From SIAQ01 sp964484265 (GTDB lineage: Bacteria; Planctomycetota; Planctomycetia; Gemmatales; Gemmataceae): 64,000 bases of DNA. The translations under genes and the position numbers were made by a program. Positions 40,942 to 49,348 of this stretch are shown piece after piece; within the stretch, counting starts at the first letter, position 1; each line of letters begins with the position of its first letter. The stretch covers positions 1-64,000 of the forward strand of contig CAZAFH010000004.1 of the NCBI GenBank assembly GCA_964484265.1, given 5' to 3'. The notes below the pieces were generated by a model. The model was not told where the DNA came from, made no database searches, and saw only the letters and a program-made list of their open reading frames with translations.

Positions 40942-42801
40942 TTATTTGGCCTTCGCCTTGAGCTTGGCGACTTCGTCGAGCGTTCGCTGCGGGTTTGCGA
41001 GCGCGCCTTTTTCGCAACCCGCGCAGCAAACGAAAACCGGTTGAGTCTGGACCATCAGCTTGATTGGCACTCCCATGGACCCGAGTGGGCTTCCTTTCAG
41101 CACCGGACAATAAGCCTGGGCATCCGCCAACTTGCGATCTTCGGGACCGAGCTTGGCCAGATCGCGCGCAATCTTGGCCTCAAGGTCCGCCGGCGTTGAT
41201 GGACGGACCGTTGACACGCCTTGACCGGACTTGCCGGTGCCGCTGCCGCCGAAATAGATGGAGCCGGACGCTGGATTGAGCCGCGTTTCGGCGTCGAGCA
41301 GGAACGAGCCCGTCGTCACGATCTGGTCGCCGTATTCCAGGCCGCGCAGGATCGGGTAATAGATTTGATCGTCGAGGCCGCGCATGCGCGGGCCGAGTTC
41401 GACCCGGACGCCTTCGTATTCGCCGTCATCTATCTCGCGGTAAATAATCTTCAGATCGCCGGTGTCGATGACGGCGCTTTCGGGCACGGCAAGCAGTTCG
41501 CCTTGCTGAAGCCGCTGGCTCCGACTCATGTGATGGAAAAACGGTTGGATGCTCGCGGGGCGAAATGGCCCCTGCCATGTTTGCAGGATGCTGTCGGAGA
41601 CAACGTCCGCTTCCAGGTCTTTGTCGAATGTCCTCGCGAATAGAGCGATCTGCTTGGGCGAGATCTTCAACTTCATTGTTGTGGACGTTCCCGGTCGAAG
41701 TTTGTGGCCCTTGTTCGGGAACTCGGAGCGCACGATGACCGTTCGCGTGTCCTGGTCCACGTGGGGATGAATGAAGGTGAGCGAACCGTCGAATTTTTCG
41801 TCCGGATTGGCGCGAGCGAAGGCAACGACGGGCAAATCTGGGTGCTTGCCGTCCTTGTGGAACTGACTCTGCGGCGGCAAAAAGACCATGTCGTCTTCGT
41901 AGACTTGGCCCTGAATCCAGACTTTCGAAATATCGACGATGTCGTAGAGTGGCGTTCCCTCATCGACGTATTGTCCGGCCTTTACATACTTCTTCAGCAC
42001 GTGCCCTTCGATGGGAGAACGAATCTTCAAATGCGTATTCGCCTTGCCGGTCTTGACGATCTCCTTGATTTGGTCGTCGCTGATGTCCCATAGCTTCAGC
42101 CGATCGATGGCGATCTTTTGCAGACCTGGATTGCCTGGCGGTTTCGCGGCATCGATCAGGTTCTGGACTGTATCCACCAGCTCCGGGCTGTAAAGGGAAG
42201 CAAGCTCCTCATTCTTGTGAACGAATTGTCCTGTCTTGTTCACGAACAATTCGTCGAGCCGGCCCTTCACACGGGCCGACACTTGCTTCATTTCCTCCTC
42301 GTTGAATTCGACGAAGCCGACCGTGGTGATTTCTTTCGTCAGCGGGAGGTATGCAACCTTCCAGGTTTCGATCCCGGCCAGGACGACTCGATAGGGCGAC
42401 AGCTGGACGCGATTGACGATGCCGGGCGGGAGCGCCTCTTCCTTGTTGTCTCCCTTCTTGCGTTTCGACAGGGGCATGAAACAAATCGGGCACTTCTCCT
42501 TTGGATTGTCCCGGATGACGGTGGGATGCATCGGACAATAGAATTCGAAGTCCGAACTGGCAGTCTTGGAACTCGCCGGCCTGGTCCACTTTTCGTAGTA
42601 AGCGGACAAGAGGTCCCATTTCACGATCACCAGACCGATCACGACCAGGATGGCAATGAAGCGGAGCCGCGCGAGTTTGACGAGAATCCAGAAGTCGAAC
42701 CACCACCAAACCCGGCGCCAAAAGCCATACTCGGGCGGCGGGCGCAATCCGCCCTCGTCGGTTGTGTTGGCCGGCGGACGCGAAACACCATTGTCAGACA
42801 T
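40942..42801 (-). CDS. cusB: RND efflux adaptor with heavy-metal-binding and C-terminal Cys domain
   Basis: The 619-residue adaptor has an N-terminal helix, then a YCPMHP/CPICFMPL heavy-metal-binding domain (about residues 88-115), followed by the CusB-type hairpin, lipoyl and beta-barrel parts (VSARVKGRLDELFVNKTGQF; IRSPIEGHVLKKYVKAGQYV). The last 60 residues form an extra domain with YCPVLKGSPLG and CCAGCEKGA, which resembles YHS-like metal-binding ends. ATG 42801 has AAAGGTG upstream; the longer frame is not supported. It lies upstream of the CusF-like and pump genes and completes their tripartite system. Confidence 0.85.
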   Translation of the reverse strand: MSDNGVSRPPANTTDEGGLRPPPEYGFWRRVWWWFDFWILVKLARLRFIAILVVIGLVIVKWDLLSAYYEKWTRPASSKTASSDFEFYCPMHPTVIRDNPKEKCPICFMPLSKRKKGDNKEEALPPGIVNRVQLSPYRVVLAGIETWKVAYLPLTKEITTVGFVEFNEEEMKQVSARVKGRLDELFVNKTGQFVHKNEELASLYSPELVDTVQNLIDAAKPPGNPGLQKIAIDRLKLWDISDDQIKEIVKTGKANTHLKIRSPIEGHVLKKYVKAGQYVDEGTPLYDIVDISKVWIQGQVYEDDMVFLPPQSQFHKDGKHPDLPVVAFARANPDEKFDGSLTFIHPHVDQDTRTVIVRSEFPNKGHKLRPGTSTTMKLKISPKQIALFARTFDKDLEADVVSDSILQTWQGPFRPASIQPFFHHMSRSQRLQQGELLAVPESAVIDTGDLKIIYREIDDGEYEGVRVELGPRMRGLDDQIYYPILRGLEYGDQIVTTGSFLLDAETRLNPASGSIYFGGSGTGKSGQGVSTVRPSTPADLEAKIARDLAKLGPEDRKLADAQAYCPVLKGSPLGSMGVPIKLMVQTQPVFVCCAGCEKGALANPQRTLDEVAKLKAKAK

Positions 42802-42903
42802 GAGATCACCTTTGATCGAGCACCGGTCAACGGGCTCGCATGTTTTCACAAGAAACTTTCGTCCTCCGGCGAGATTGGCTTGGCAAATCCGGAGGCCTAC
42901 GGT

Positions 42904-43452
42904 TCATTTCTTACTTTTTGTTCCTGCTTGATTCGCCTTCACGCCGGCGTCCTCCAGAGCTTTGAGCAATTGCGTGGACGTTACACTGCCTTTGTCTGCA
43001 AACTGAATGGCCACAAACTTGGTTTGCGGATAGTAAACTGCCTTCGCAACGCCCTCGACTTTCTCAAGAGTGGTCGTGGCCTTCGAGATGACTGCTTTGT
43101 CCTTGGCATCGAGTAAGCTCAAGAGAAGGAATCCGCCATACTTCATGTCCTTACCCATCGCATGCGGGCTTTGAAACATCGCGCGAGAAACGCCTTGCGC
43201 TGACATCACGGCTTCGTCGAATTCGATAGTCGCCCACTTCGTGGGAAAACTCACTGTGACGGACTTGATTCCGGGCACCTTCTTGAGTGACATTTCCAGG
43301 GCCGTAGCGCAATCAGGGCAATGTTGGTTCGGCACCCAGAACATGGCTTTGGTGATCTCTCCCTTAGCCGGTTCTTTTTTGGAATCCTGGCCATTGACGT
43401 TGGCACCCATTGCGGCAAGGCCGACAAATGCAAGGCAGAACAATAGTCTCAT
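42904..43452 (-). CDS. Secreted tandem HMA-type metal-binding protein
   Basis: ATG 43452 has GAGG upstream and opens a signal peptide (FCLAFVGLAAMGANVNG). The 182-residue protein has two ferredoxin-like HMA modules. The first contains HCPDCATALEMSLKKV with the metal-binding CxxC; the second (YGGFLLLSLLDAKDKAVISK) lacks the cysteines. It could pass Cu(I) to the neighbouring adaptor. GTG 43464 is an alternative start. Confidence 0.75.
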   Translation of the reverse strand: MRLLFCLAFVGLAAMGANVNGQDSKKEPAKGEITKAMFWVPNQHCPDCATALEMSLKKVPGIKSVTVSFPTKWATIEFDEAVMSAQGVSRAMFQSPHAMGKDMKYGGFLLLSLLDAKDKAVISKATTTLEKVEGVAKAVYYPQTKFVAIQFADKGSVTSTQLLKALEDAGVKANQAGTKSKK

Positions 43453-43531
43453 GAGAAACCTCACTTGAACCAGGCTCTTGAATCGCTCACGATCGACCGC
43501 CTGGAGCCGATCCGCGCAAGCATGGTCAGCG

Positions 43532-43864
43532 CTATTTCACGATTTTTCCGTCGAAGCCTTCGTCTTTGAGAACCTTCAATATGGCGGCTTCATCGTATCG
43601 GGCCGTTTCGGCGACAAAGGTGCCTTGCTTCTTTTCGAAATCAACCTTCACATCTTTTGCCCACGGCAAAGCGGCGAGTGCGTCGCGCGCTCGCGGTGCG
43701 CATCCTTTCTCACAGGACATGCCTGTGATCTCGACACTGACACCCTTGGATTTCGCGCTTACAGATGCCTTGGAATCGGAATCGGATTGTTGCTGACATC
43801 CGACGACCGCGAAAACGACAACCGTGAACGCAAGCGCTACTCGTGTGAAAACGGGACGGAACAT
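43532..43864 (-). CDS. HMA-domain lipoprotein
   Basis: The 110-residue protein is a lipoprotein (VVGCQQQS lipobox) with one HMA domain. The metal site reads GMSCEKGC, i.e. CxxxC rather than CxxC, followed by the usual helix and strands (DVKVDFEKKQGTFVAETARY). ATG 43864 has AAGGAGG upstream. It is 79 bases upstream of the tandem-HMA gene on the same strand. Confidence 0.75.
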   Translation of the reverse strand: MFRPVFTRVALAFTVVVFAVVGCQQQSDSDSKASVSAKSKGVSVEITGMSCEKGCAPRARDALAALPWAKDVKVDFEKKQGTFVAETARYDEAAILKVLKDEGFDGKIVK

Positions 43865-44042
43865 TAGTAGTCCTCCTTGTTTGAGGCTGATAGTAATAGG
43901 GGTCGAAGAATGCCGCCATGCAAGGGCGGATGCTGATTAGCGTTTTGGCAATTAGCGCAGTTCCGCTAATAAGCCATCATTGAAAACGGAATGAGCGCGC
44001 GAAGGCTCAACGCTTCCAACAAAGCGGTGTGAAGTGTGACGC

Positions 44043-44558
44043 TTAAATGGTGAGGCGTTGCAAAGTTGTGACTAGATCAGTCGGTGGTGGGCCTTTGTCG
44101 ATTCGCCAGAGGGTGATTTCGTAATCCACGCCGAACAGATCGAGAGTACTGGCTGCCGTCACCGGCAGAAGTGCGACTGGAACGTCCGATTCCGCGTTCA
44201 CTTCCATTCGGCAAAGCGCACGTTCGTCGGGCTGGACGAGCGTCTTCTGGCACGGAATTTGGGCGATTGAAGGACTACCTTCCTTGTTCCCTGAATGAGC
44301 GTTGTTTGCTTGTGCGCAGTTGATCGGCTTGGCTGCTTGCTTCTTTTTCCCAGTCTGACAACAGGATTTCTCTTTCGTGCCGACGGCACAGCAATTCGTG
44401 GAGCAGCAGGAGGCGTCCGGTGAAATAAAGCCGACAAAGTGAGTCTTTATAGTCCCGTCTGGACAGCGACAAACGTAATACGGCGTTGAAGCGAGCAGCG
44501 TCGAAGACGCCGTCGCCCAAACCAAGACGATTGTCGCTAATCTACGGAACAGTTGCAT
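44043..44558 (-). CDS. Secreted Cys-rich protein, 171 aa
   Basis: A signal peptide (VLVWATASSTLLAS) is followed by a Cys-rich stretch with CRCPDG, SCCSTNCCAVGTKEKSCC and a Lys-rich segment. The C-terminal half is ordinary. I recall similar secreted proteins beside Cus clusters of planctomycetes, but the function is not known; metal sequestration is a reasonable guess. ATG 44558 has AGGTG upstream. It is on the same strand as the copper ATPase, about 90 bases downstream. Confidence 0.6.
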   Translation of the reverse strand: MQLFRRLATIVLVWATASSTLLASTPYYVCRCPDGTIKTHFVGFISPDASCCSTNCCAVGTKEKSCCQTGKKKQAAKPINCAQANNAHSGNKEGSPSIAQIPCQKTLVQPDERALCRMEVNAESDVPVALLPVTAASTLDLFGVDYEITLWRIDKGPPPTDLVTTLQRLTI

Positions 44559-44650
44559 GATTCACCTAATGCCATTCTGATCTTGCGAGATCGGCTCGTC
44601 AAGATCACCTTGAGATTTCTACGACAGCAACTGAATGTTTGGTCAGGTAA

Positions 44651-47158
44651 TCACAGGTCTACTCGGCGGAGACGCAACGCGTTTCCGATGACTGAAATGG
44701 AACTCAAGCTCATGGCGGCACTGGCCCAAATCGGCGAGATCAGCAAGCCGACGAAGGGAAAGAGCACGCCGGCGGCAACGGGAACGCTCGCGACGTTGTA
44801 GATGAACGCTAGAAAAAGATTTTGCCGGATGTTGCTCATCGTCGCCCGGCTCAATCGCCGCGCCCGGACGATGCCGCGGAGGTCGCCCTTGACCAGAGTG
44901 ACCGACGCGCTTTCCATAGCCACGTCCGTTCCCGAGCCCATCGCGATGCCGATGTCCGCTTGCGCCAGTGCGGGGGCGTCGTTGATGCCGTCGCCGGCCA
45001 TCGCTACAACATGACCTTCGGCCTGGAGCTTCTTCACGATTTCGCTCTTCTTGTCGGGAAGAACCTCCGCAACGATCTCATCAATCCCGAGCTGTCGGCC
45101 GACGGCGTCGGCGGTTCGTTTGCTATCCCCGGTCACCATGATGATCCGCAGGCCTTCGGCATGCAGCGATCGAATCGCGTCGGCCGTCGTCTCCTTGATG
45201 CGGTCGGCAACGGCGATCAAACCGGCCAGCTGGCCATCGATGGACAAGTGCATGACCGTCTGACCCTGGCCCCGCAACTCGTCAATTTTGTCGTGAAGCC
45301 AAGCGGTGCCGATTCCGAGATCAGTGGCGAGCGCTGCATTGCCGAGTGCGATTTTCCGCCCTTCGACAGTTCCGGTGATTCCCTTTCCGGTGATCGACTG
45401 AACGTCTTTGGCATCTGGGATGGCGATTTGCTTCTCCTGTGCGCCCTTCATGATCGCCGTGGCCAACGGATGTTCGCTACCGCGTTCAATCGCTGCCGCG
45501 AGACGAAGAACGTCGTTCGCGTCAAAGCCTTCTAACGGGCTCACGGATGCCAGATGCGGCTTGCCTTCCGTGAGAGTCCCGGTCTTGTCAACCACAAGCG
45601 TGTCCGCACGTTCCATGATTTCGAGGGCCTCGGCATTCTTGATCAAGATGCCATGCTCTGCGCCGCGACCGATTCCGACCATCACCGCCATGGGAGTCGC
45701 GAGCCCAAGCGCACACGGACAAGCGATAATCAGAACGGCGACTGAGTTCACTAGCGCGTGTGCCAGTCGCGGTTCACTTCCCCAGAGACTCCAAGCGGCA
45801 AACGTCAGAACGCTGATGACGATGACGGCGGGCACGAAGTATCGTGAAACCTGATCGACGACGCGTTCAATCGGCGCCCGGGTTCGCTGAGCATCGCCGA
45901 CCATGCGAACGATCTGCGCCAGCAAAGTGTCTTCGCCGACCTTTTCCGCTCGCATGAGCAAGCTGCCCGTGCCGTTGACAGTAGCGGCAACCACTTTGCT
46001 GCCTGGCTCTTTCTCGACCGGAAGCGGCTCACCGGAGATCATCGACTCATCCACGGAACTGCGACCTTCGATAATGACGCCGTCAGCGGGAACCTTTTCG
46101 CCCGGTCTGACACGCAAGGAGTCGCCGACGCGGATTTGCTGAAGGGGGACATCGACTTCCTTGCCCGCGGCATCCACGCGCCGAGCGGTTTTCGGCGCGA
46201 GTCCGAGAAGCCGCTTGATGGCGCCGCTCGTCTGGCTGCGTGCCTTCAGTTCCAGGACTTGCCCGAGCAAGATCAGAACGGTCACGACTACGGCCGTATC
46301 GAAATACGGCATGACAGAACCATCCATGCCGCGGAAGCCTTCGGGAAAGACCCACGGAAACACCGTCGCCGCGAAGCTGTAAACGAAGGCCGCTCCCACG
46401 CCAAGCGCGATCAGTGTGAACATGTTGGCGCTCATGTTCTTGATCGAAAGTGCGGCTCGCTCGAAAAACGGCCAGCCGCACCAGAAAACGACGGGCGTTG
46501 ACAGGACGAGCTGCACCCAGTTGAGCGCCGTCGCGTAATGATGCAACGGATTGCTCGGCAGCATGTCCATCATGGCGATGAGGAAGACGGGCAGACCAAG
46601 AACGACGCCGACCCAGAATCGCCGCGTCATGTCGACTTGCTCGTGGCTCGGACCGGCGTCGAGTTCAACGGTGCGAGGCTCCAACGCCATGCCGCAGATC
46701 GGACATGACCCCGGATGGTCGCGAACGACTTCCGGATGCATCGGGCAGACGTATTCGACTTTTGTCGCTGCCGGCTGGCCGGTTGGCTCTAACCCCATGC
46801 CGCACTTCGGACAGATTCCGGGGGTGCTCTGGCGGATTTCGGGGTGCATTGGGCAGGTGAATTCGGTCGCCGCTGCCGCTTGGGCAGGCGGCGGCTTGGC
46901 CGCGTCGTCATGGCTGCAGCAAGAATGTTGCTCCGGGAGCGTGCGCTCTTGCCCCTTCGGCTTGGCGTCGGCCGCGTGAAGATATCGGTGAGGATCGGCA
47001 ATAAAACGTTGCTGACACGATTTCGAGCAGAAGTAATATCGGGTTCCTTCGAACTCGCTATCGGCTGCGGCGCTCGCCGGCTGAACGACCATGCCGCAAA
47101 CCGGGTCGAATACTGCCGTGCTGTCAGTGTGCCCAGGAGTAGTTGTATGTTTCGACAT
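44651..47158 (-). CDS. copA: P1B-type copper-exporting ATPase with YHS and two heavy-metal-binding domains
   Basis: The 835-residue ATPase has an N-terminal YHS domain (FDPVCGMVV, YYFCSKSCQQRF, about residues 17-60), a CCSH segment, then two heavy-metal-binding domains (TCPMHPEIRQSTPG 101-114; VCPMHPEVVRDHPG 137-150). It lacks the usual HMA domain. CPC (480-482) marks copper/silver transport, SGEP (375-378) the actuator and DKTGT (524-528) the phosphorylation site; the GDGINDAP hinge is also intact. ATG 47158 has GGAG upstream; the longer frame to 47398 has no support. It should export Cu(I) to the periplasm, feeding the oxidase and pumps. Confidence 0.92.
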   Translation of the reverse strand: MSKHTTTPGHTDSTAVFDPVCGMVVQPASAAADSEFEGTRYYFCSKSCQQRFIADPHRYLHAADAKPKGQERTLPEQHSCCSHDDAAKPPPAQAAAATEFTCPMHPEIRQSTPGICPKCGMGLEPTGQPAATKVEYVCPMHPEVVRDHPGSCPICGMALEPRTVELDAGPSHEQVDMTRRFWVGVVLGLPVFLIAMMDMLPSNPLHHYATALNWVQLVLSTPVVFWCGWPFFERAALSIKNMSANMFTLIALGVGAAFVYSFAATVFPWVFPEGFRGMDGSVMPYFDTAVVVTVLILLGQVLELKARSQTSGAIKRLLGLAPKTARRVDAAGKEVDVPLQQIRVGDSLRVRPGEKVPADGVIIEGRSSVDESMISGEPLPVEKEPGSKVVAATVNGTGSLLMRAEKVGEDTLLAQIVRMVGDAQRTRAPIERVVDQVSRYFVPAVIVISVLTFAAWSLWGSEPRLAHALVNSVAVLIIACPCALGLATPMAVMVGIGRGAEHGILIKNAEALEIMERADTLVVDKTGTLTEGKPHLASVSPLEGFDANDVLRLAAAIERGSEHPLATAIMKGAQEKQIAIPDAKDVQSITGKGITGTVEGRKIALGNAALATDLGIGTAWLHDKIDELRGQGQTVMHLSIDGQLAGLIAVADRIKETTADAIRSLHAEGLRIIMVTGDSKRTADAVGRQLGIDEIVAEVLPDKKSEIVKKLQAEGHVVAMAGDGINDAPALAQADIGIAMGSGTDVAMESASVTLVKGDLRGIVRARRLSRATMSNIRQNLFLAFIYNVASVPVAAGVLFPFVGLLISPIWASAAMSLSSISVIGNALRLRRVDL

Positions 47159-47392
47159 TTCTTGTCTCCGCAAATGGTCGATGACCGAACTCAGGCAAAT
47201 AGCGAGCCACGCCAGCCGCTCGGCCACGTCAGCCTTGGGTGGCGTGGGCGCCTCGCAACAATGCAGACGAAATGCTCGGGGAAGCGTTACAGTTATGAGA
47301 ACCCATTTGGCTATTAGCAGAACGGGGATAGTGTTGGGCCGGTGTTGACGTAACGTTCCTGTACGTCTTCCTTGCGTCAGGAGGTAATTCCA

Positions 47393-47830
47393 ATGCAACG
47401 GCGTCGATTTGCAGTGGCACTTGCTGTGGTAGCGTTCAATTTTTCAGCAGCGCCCTTTGCGCAACACAAAGACGAAACTGCTCTCTACCCGTCAACCGAT
47501 ACTTGAAGGCGATCCCAGTAAGGATGGTCCCTTCGTTTTTCGTGCCAAACTCCCTGACGGCTATCGTACACCACCACATACACATTCGAAGCCCGAGCGT
47601 ATCACGGTAATTGCTGGAACGTTCAACATCGGGATGGGCGACAAGTTCAATGTGTCGAAGGGCGAGCGATGCCGGCCGGGACGTATGGGCAATGGCCCGC
47701 AGGAATGAAGCACTATGTCTGGACCAAAGGCGAAACCGTCTTGCAGTTTCATGGCGTCGGCCCTTGGACCATTCAGTATGTGAACCCGGCTGATGATCCT
47801 CGCAACCAGAAGAAATGGCCTCCAAGGTAG
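47393..47830 (+). pseudogene. Cupin-domain secreted protein, two frameshifts
   Basis: ATG 47393 (AGGAGGT upstream) opens a signal peptide (FAVALAVVAFNFSAAPFA) but stops at TGA 47504. The next frame gives ILEGDPSKDGPFVFRAKLPD, TPPHTHSKPERITVIAGTFN and GMGDKF, typical of a cupin metal site (HTH...E). The last part, MPAGTYGQWPAGMKHYVWTKG to TAG 47830, is back in the first frame. Two compensating frameshifts break the gene. It faces the copper ATPase gene divergently. Confidence 0.75.
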
Positions 47831-47845
47831 TGATTCCTTGCGTGG

Positions 47846-48448
47846 TCAGTCCTTGCGTCCGTCATCTACGGAGACCTGCCGTTTCGTTGACGAACAGGTG
47901 CAATCAAGACAGCCATGCGTTGCACAGGTGCGGCAGGTCTGTTCAAGCTCGATTCGTAATGCCCTTCGGGCACGATGCAAACGAGTCCGTGCGTTTCCAG
48001 GCGTGATACCGTAGGACTCGGCGGTCGTGGTGAGGTCGCCACCATTCAGGTCGATGTCGCGGATAATCGCCGCGTATTCCGGCTTGAGAACACGAATCAA
48101 GTCGTTGACACATTCACAGACGACTCGTTCTATTTCTTCATCGGAAGCTGAATCCGATTGCGCGGCCTGGTGTGCGTAAGCATCCCGCGCGCGGTCCCCA
48201 GCTGCAACTCGCCGATAGTGATCGACGACTGCGTTGCGCAGCAGTCGGTAAAACCAAGCAATGACATGGTCGGGTTCGTCACCTTCTTCAGTTTTCTGTG
48301 CCGTTCGCACGAACGCGGCCTGAAGAATGTCTTCGGCATCATGGCGATTATCAACGCGAGATTCCAAGAAGGATAGGAAACGGCGATGGTTTGCGAGCAA
48401 AAGCTCCATGGTTGTAACTGCACCATGACTTGCCGCGCGTCCGTTCAT
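47846..48448 (-). CDS. ECF sigma factor with C-terminal Cys-rich domain (CorE-like)
   Basis: The 200-residue sigma factor has region 2 (FLSFLESRVDNRHDAEDILQ; WFYRLLRNAVVDHYRR) and region 4 (TTTAESYGITPGNARTRLHR), and then a Cys tail CRTCATHGCLDCTC (CX2CX4CX2CXC). ECF factors with such tails, e.g. CorE, are directly controlled by copper and need no anti-sigma factor; none is visible here. It probably drives genes of the copper island. ATG 48448 sits after AGGGGG; a GTG start at 48454 is possible. Its 3' end is 16 bases from the convergent cupin pseudogene. Confidence 0.85.
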   Translation of the reverse strand: MNGRAASHGAVTTMELLLANHRRFLSFLESRVDNRHDAEDILQAAFVRTAQKTEEGDEPDHVIAWFYRLLRNAVVDHYRRVAAGDRARDAYAHQAAQSDSASDEEIERVVCECVNDLIRVLKPEYAAIIRDIDLNGGDLTTTAESYGITPGNARTRLHRARRALRIELEQTCRTCATHGCLDCTCSSTKRQVSVDDGRKD

Positions 48449-48575
48449 TTCCACGCCCCCTACGAAAGGATACCACAGCCTATTCTACGACAGTGAAAAC
48501 GCGTGTCGCTCCGTTGCGTGAACTGGTATGCGCAATACTTCGTCTAACCGGCATCATCGGAAAAACTGGATTCGA

Positions 48576-48603
48576 TTGACCGGATTGCCGATTATGATAT
48601 AGT
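48576..48603 (+). promoter_or_regulatory. Sigma-70-type promoter of second efflux operon
   Basis: TTGACC (48576-48581) and TATAGT (48598-48603) are separated by 16 bases, close to the housekeeping consensus at five of six positions each. Transcription would begin near 48610, shortly before the secreted Cys-rich gene at 48649. It lies in the divergent region with the ECF sigma gene. Confidence 0.5.
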
Positions 48604-48648
48604 GGGAATGGACTGCGGATCTCGGGCTCGGAACGAGAACTCCTGATA

Positions 48649-49122
48649 ATGTCACGAACTTGGCTACGTCTGGTGTCCTGCGTAGGCCTGGGCGTTTACC
48701 TTCTGGTGAACACCCATGCTAGCCTTGCGCTGGAACGTTTCGTTCGCAGTCAGGTTCCCGACAAGTCGGCTACCGAGCAGCTGCCGTCTGAAGAAGAATC
48801 CGCGCCCAAGACGTCGAAGTGCAAGCATTGCAGCAAGACGACGGACAATCAGTCTGAAGAAGAAAACTCTCCTTGTCGTTCGGATGGCCCGACGCAACCT
48901 TGTGATGATCCATTTTGCCCGTGCTGCCCCGGCGAGCACGATGGAAAGCAGTGCCCGTGTCCAGGCGGCTGCGCGATGTGCAGCGTCGCCAAGGCGCCTT
49001 GCCTCACCTCTATCCATTTGAATCTTCACGACACGACGTGTGTCGACGATTGTGCTTTGCCTGATTCCCCCGAATACGCTTCTCCTAAGTGCAGCGGCCT
49101 TGATCGGCCTCCGCGCGTCTAG
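48649..49122 (+). CDS. Secreted Cys-rich protein, 157 aa
   Basis: After a signal peptide (VSCVGLGVYLLVNTHASLA) the protein has an acidic linker and a Cys-rich core (KCKHCSK, PFCPCCPGEHDGKQCPC, CAMCSVAKAPC). It has 157 residues. The pattern suggests soft-metal binding. The first gene after the promoter at 48576, it heads a rightward set with an adaptor, a pump and a TolC-type protein. The ribosome site at ATG 48649 is weak. No family known to me. Confidence 0.65.
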   Translation: MSRTWLRLVSCVGLGVYLLVNTHASLALERFVRSQVPDKSATEQLPSEEESAPKTSKCKHCSKTTDNQSEEENSPCRSDGPTQPCDDPFCPCCPGEHDGKQCPCPGGCAMCSVAKAPCLTSIHLNLHDTTCVDDCALPDSPEYASPKCSGLDRPPRV

Positions 49123-49348
49123 TCGCAAGGGTTTCCGTGGGTCTCACGGAGATCATCCAATCCGCGCATTCTTGACGAGCATATGATTCGGACATGCGTC
49201 CGGACTTGATGCCTTTCTGGCCGCGACGCGTTTCGTTCGTCGGTCCTTCACTGTGGCTACCCCAATCGGGGACTCACGCAGCCCCTTACGCGCGTCTGTT
49301 TCGCGTCCCGTGTTCTTTCAAACGCGGAGAGCGCAGAAGGAGAATCCA

